From Sordaria brevicollis (taxonomy: Eukaryota; Ascomycota; Sordariomycetes; Sordariales; Sordariaceae), in NCBI GenBank assembly GCA_033439795.1, contig JAUTDP010000007.1:1550001-1614000 (forward strand): DNA of 64,000 bases, in the 5' to 3' direction. The position numbers and the translations under genes are program-made. Each line of letters opens with the position of its first letter. The stretch's first letter is position 1. Shown piece after piece: positions 62,752-64,000 of the stretch. The notes under the pieces are model-generated. The model made no database searches and was not told where the DNA came from. It saw only the letters and a list, made by a program, of their open reading frames with translations.

Positions 62752-63167
62752 TTAGCAGCCACCGACCTGCTCTTGGTGGACTTCCAGGCAGTCGCCGTCC
62801 TGCATCTCGAGCTATAATATTGGAATCGCAAGACATGGTCAGCAAAAAGATTTCTGTGTGGGTTGGGTTGATTGTCGAAGTGATGATAACATCGCCCTGC
62901 ATGAACAGGAGCACGTCAGATTTTACTCACCGTGTCTGGGGTGTCCGTGGGCTGGACACGCTGGCCTTCGAAGAGGAATCTGACCGAAGCGAGGGTCTTG
63001 CCCTGACGCTCGCAGAACGCCGTCATGAGCTTCTCGAGCTTGGTGCTGCGCTTGATCTTGAAGAAGACCTCGTTGTTGTTATCCGTGACCTTGATGTTGA
63101 GGTGCTCGACAGGCGCGGCGGCACCGGCATCGGCGCCAGCATTTCCGTTCTCAGCGTTGTCGGCCAT
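62752..63167 (-). CDS. SMT3: SUMO (Smt3) precursor
   Basis: Exons on the minus strand are 62,931-63,167 and 62,752-62,811, with a 119-base intron (GTGAGT to TATAG), encoding 98 residues. After a 20-residue Ala/Gly-rich tail comes the beta-grasp fold: HLNIKVTDNNNEVFFKIKR, KLEKLMTAFCERQGK, VRFLFEGQRV, TPDTLEMQDGD. The chain ends EQVGGC, so a Ulp-type protease needs to remove only one residue to expose the Gly-Gly used for conjugation. SUMO is attached to lysines of nuclear proteins by E1 (Aos1-Uba2) and Ubc9. The gene is essential or nearly so in most fungi. The longer upstream frame (to 63,503) was rejected because the fold and normal tail start at this Met. Confidence 0.97.
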
Positions 63168-63640
63168 GTTGATGACTTGTGGGGGGTTGAAGATGTTCTG
63201 GTAGAAGTCTAATCGCAGAAAGTCTGGTGAGTGGAACTGGACGGACCAAGTTTTGGACGGTTGAAGTAATTGGGAACGCGAGGTTTTCAGACTGCGACAA
63301 AAGTAGGTGACTGCGCGGGTGCAAACGCGCCGTGAGCCTCGTCTCGCCTGCGTTGTCACGGCCACAGAAACTCGCAGCCCAGAGATGGGCCACAAAACCA
63401 GATGAAGGGGCAGACGAAATCCCAGACGGGAAATGGGTATTCTTACTGGATAGATTTGTAATTGGGCGAAGATAAAGCTCGAGGCTTGGGGGGTATTGCG
63501 CAAGTGTGTTTGGGAGAATTAAAGAAGTGGAAGATGATGGTCAATCGCGGCGCTCGGTGGTTGTAAGGCTGTGCCTTGCAAACACCATGTCAGTCCCCAC
63601 TCTGGTCTGACCGCCACGCAACACAACTTACATGAAAAAC
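63168..63640. other. Upstream region of SUMO gene to island border
   Basis: Promoter and leader of the SUMO gene; no other gene is seen. Normal base composition ends near 63,640, less than 500 bases from the SUMO start codon. Confidence 0.5.
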
Positions 63641-64000
63641 AGTATGCCATATCGTAGAACTTCAATATCTCCGTTGTTTTTTATTCAAAACACACCTAAA
63701 TTTAATAATTTTTATCGGATTTTAAAACTCTTACAATCGAAAATTATTATAACTATACTATACCAATCCAACTACCAATAAAGATTAATAATATATATTA
63801 TACTAATTATTGGCGAATACCTTAAAAAAATCGCGTAAATTATTAATTTAAGTAAACGCCAAATTTAACGCCTTAAATAAATATATAATAAGATTAACGA
63901 CCTATACCCGAAGCTTCGTATTATTAAAAACGCTATTAAATTAATTCTTTAAATAATAGAAATTAATATAAATAGTATTATACGTATAATTAGCTATAAT
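63641..64000. other. Start of right-hand AT-rich block
   Basis: Composition drops abruptly to AT-rich, with frequent TAATTA and AATATATA words and stops in all frames, like the left block. No protein family can be read. It continues beyond the window. Confidence 0.7.

Overview
The window is nuclear DNA of a filamentous ascomycete (Pezizomycotina, probably Sordariomycetes). The evidence is short spliceosomal introns of mostly 53-145 bases with CTAAC-like branch sites, fungal-only families (Zn2Cys6 regulator, F-box protein with zinc cysteines, GH13-CBM20 amylase), and a two-compartment base composition in which AT-rich DNA carries transition-only mutations typical of repeat-induced point mutation (RIP).

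Positions 1 to about 25,130 and about 63,650 to 64,000 are AT-rich, gene-dead DNA. The left block holds three RIP-ruined Ty3/gypsy retrotransposons. One is cut by the left window edge (1 to about 6,537, minus strand). A second (7,419-23,082, minus strand, target duplication TAAAT) has a third (7,648-14,579, plus strand) inserted inside one of its LTRs. The nesting can be reconstructed to the base: the split outer LTR parts (229 + 97) equal the intact 326-base LTR, and both nested LTRs are 302 bases. Both complete elements still show a decayed chromodomain at the end of pol. Around them are a roughly 245-base TAA microsatellite, a short GC-rich tandem repeat, and an unexplained A-rich, C-poor block (23,088-24,420).

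About 25.2-63.6 kb is a gene island with eleven intact genes. In order they are: CGFS monothiol glutaredoxin Grx3/4-like (+); Zn2Cys6 transcription factor (+) whose zinc cluster seems to need a 3-base microexon; secreted GH13 alpha-amylase with CBM20 and 16 exons (+); small four-cysteine secreted protein (-); 1447-residue F-box/zinc-finger protein (-); dynamin-related GTPase Dnm1 (-); Cox19 (+); a mitochondrial-type succinyl-CoA synthetase alpha-beta fusion with an apparently degenerate ATP-grasp region (+); MCT-like MFS transporter with a GC-AG intron (-); three-LIM-domain protein (+); and SUMO (-). Every gene model was joined exon by exon and the coding total is a whole number of codons in each.

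Most genes are unrelated housekeeping functions. Two groupings may mean something. The Zn2Cys6 regulator lies directly upstream of the amylase, whose promoter has one AmyR-like and two CreA-like sites. Dnm1, Cox19 and the CoA-ligase fusion, all mitochondrial, are adjacent. I found no tRNA, rRNA, CRISPR or biosynthetic cluster.
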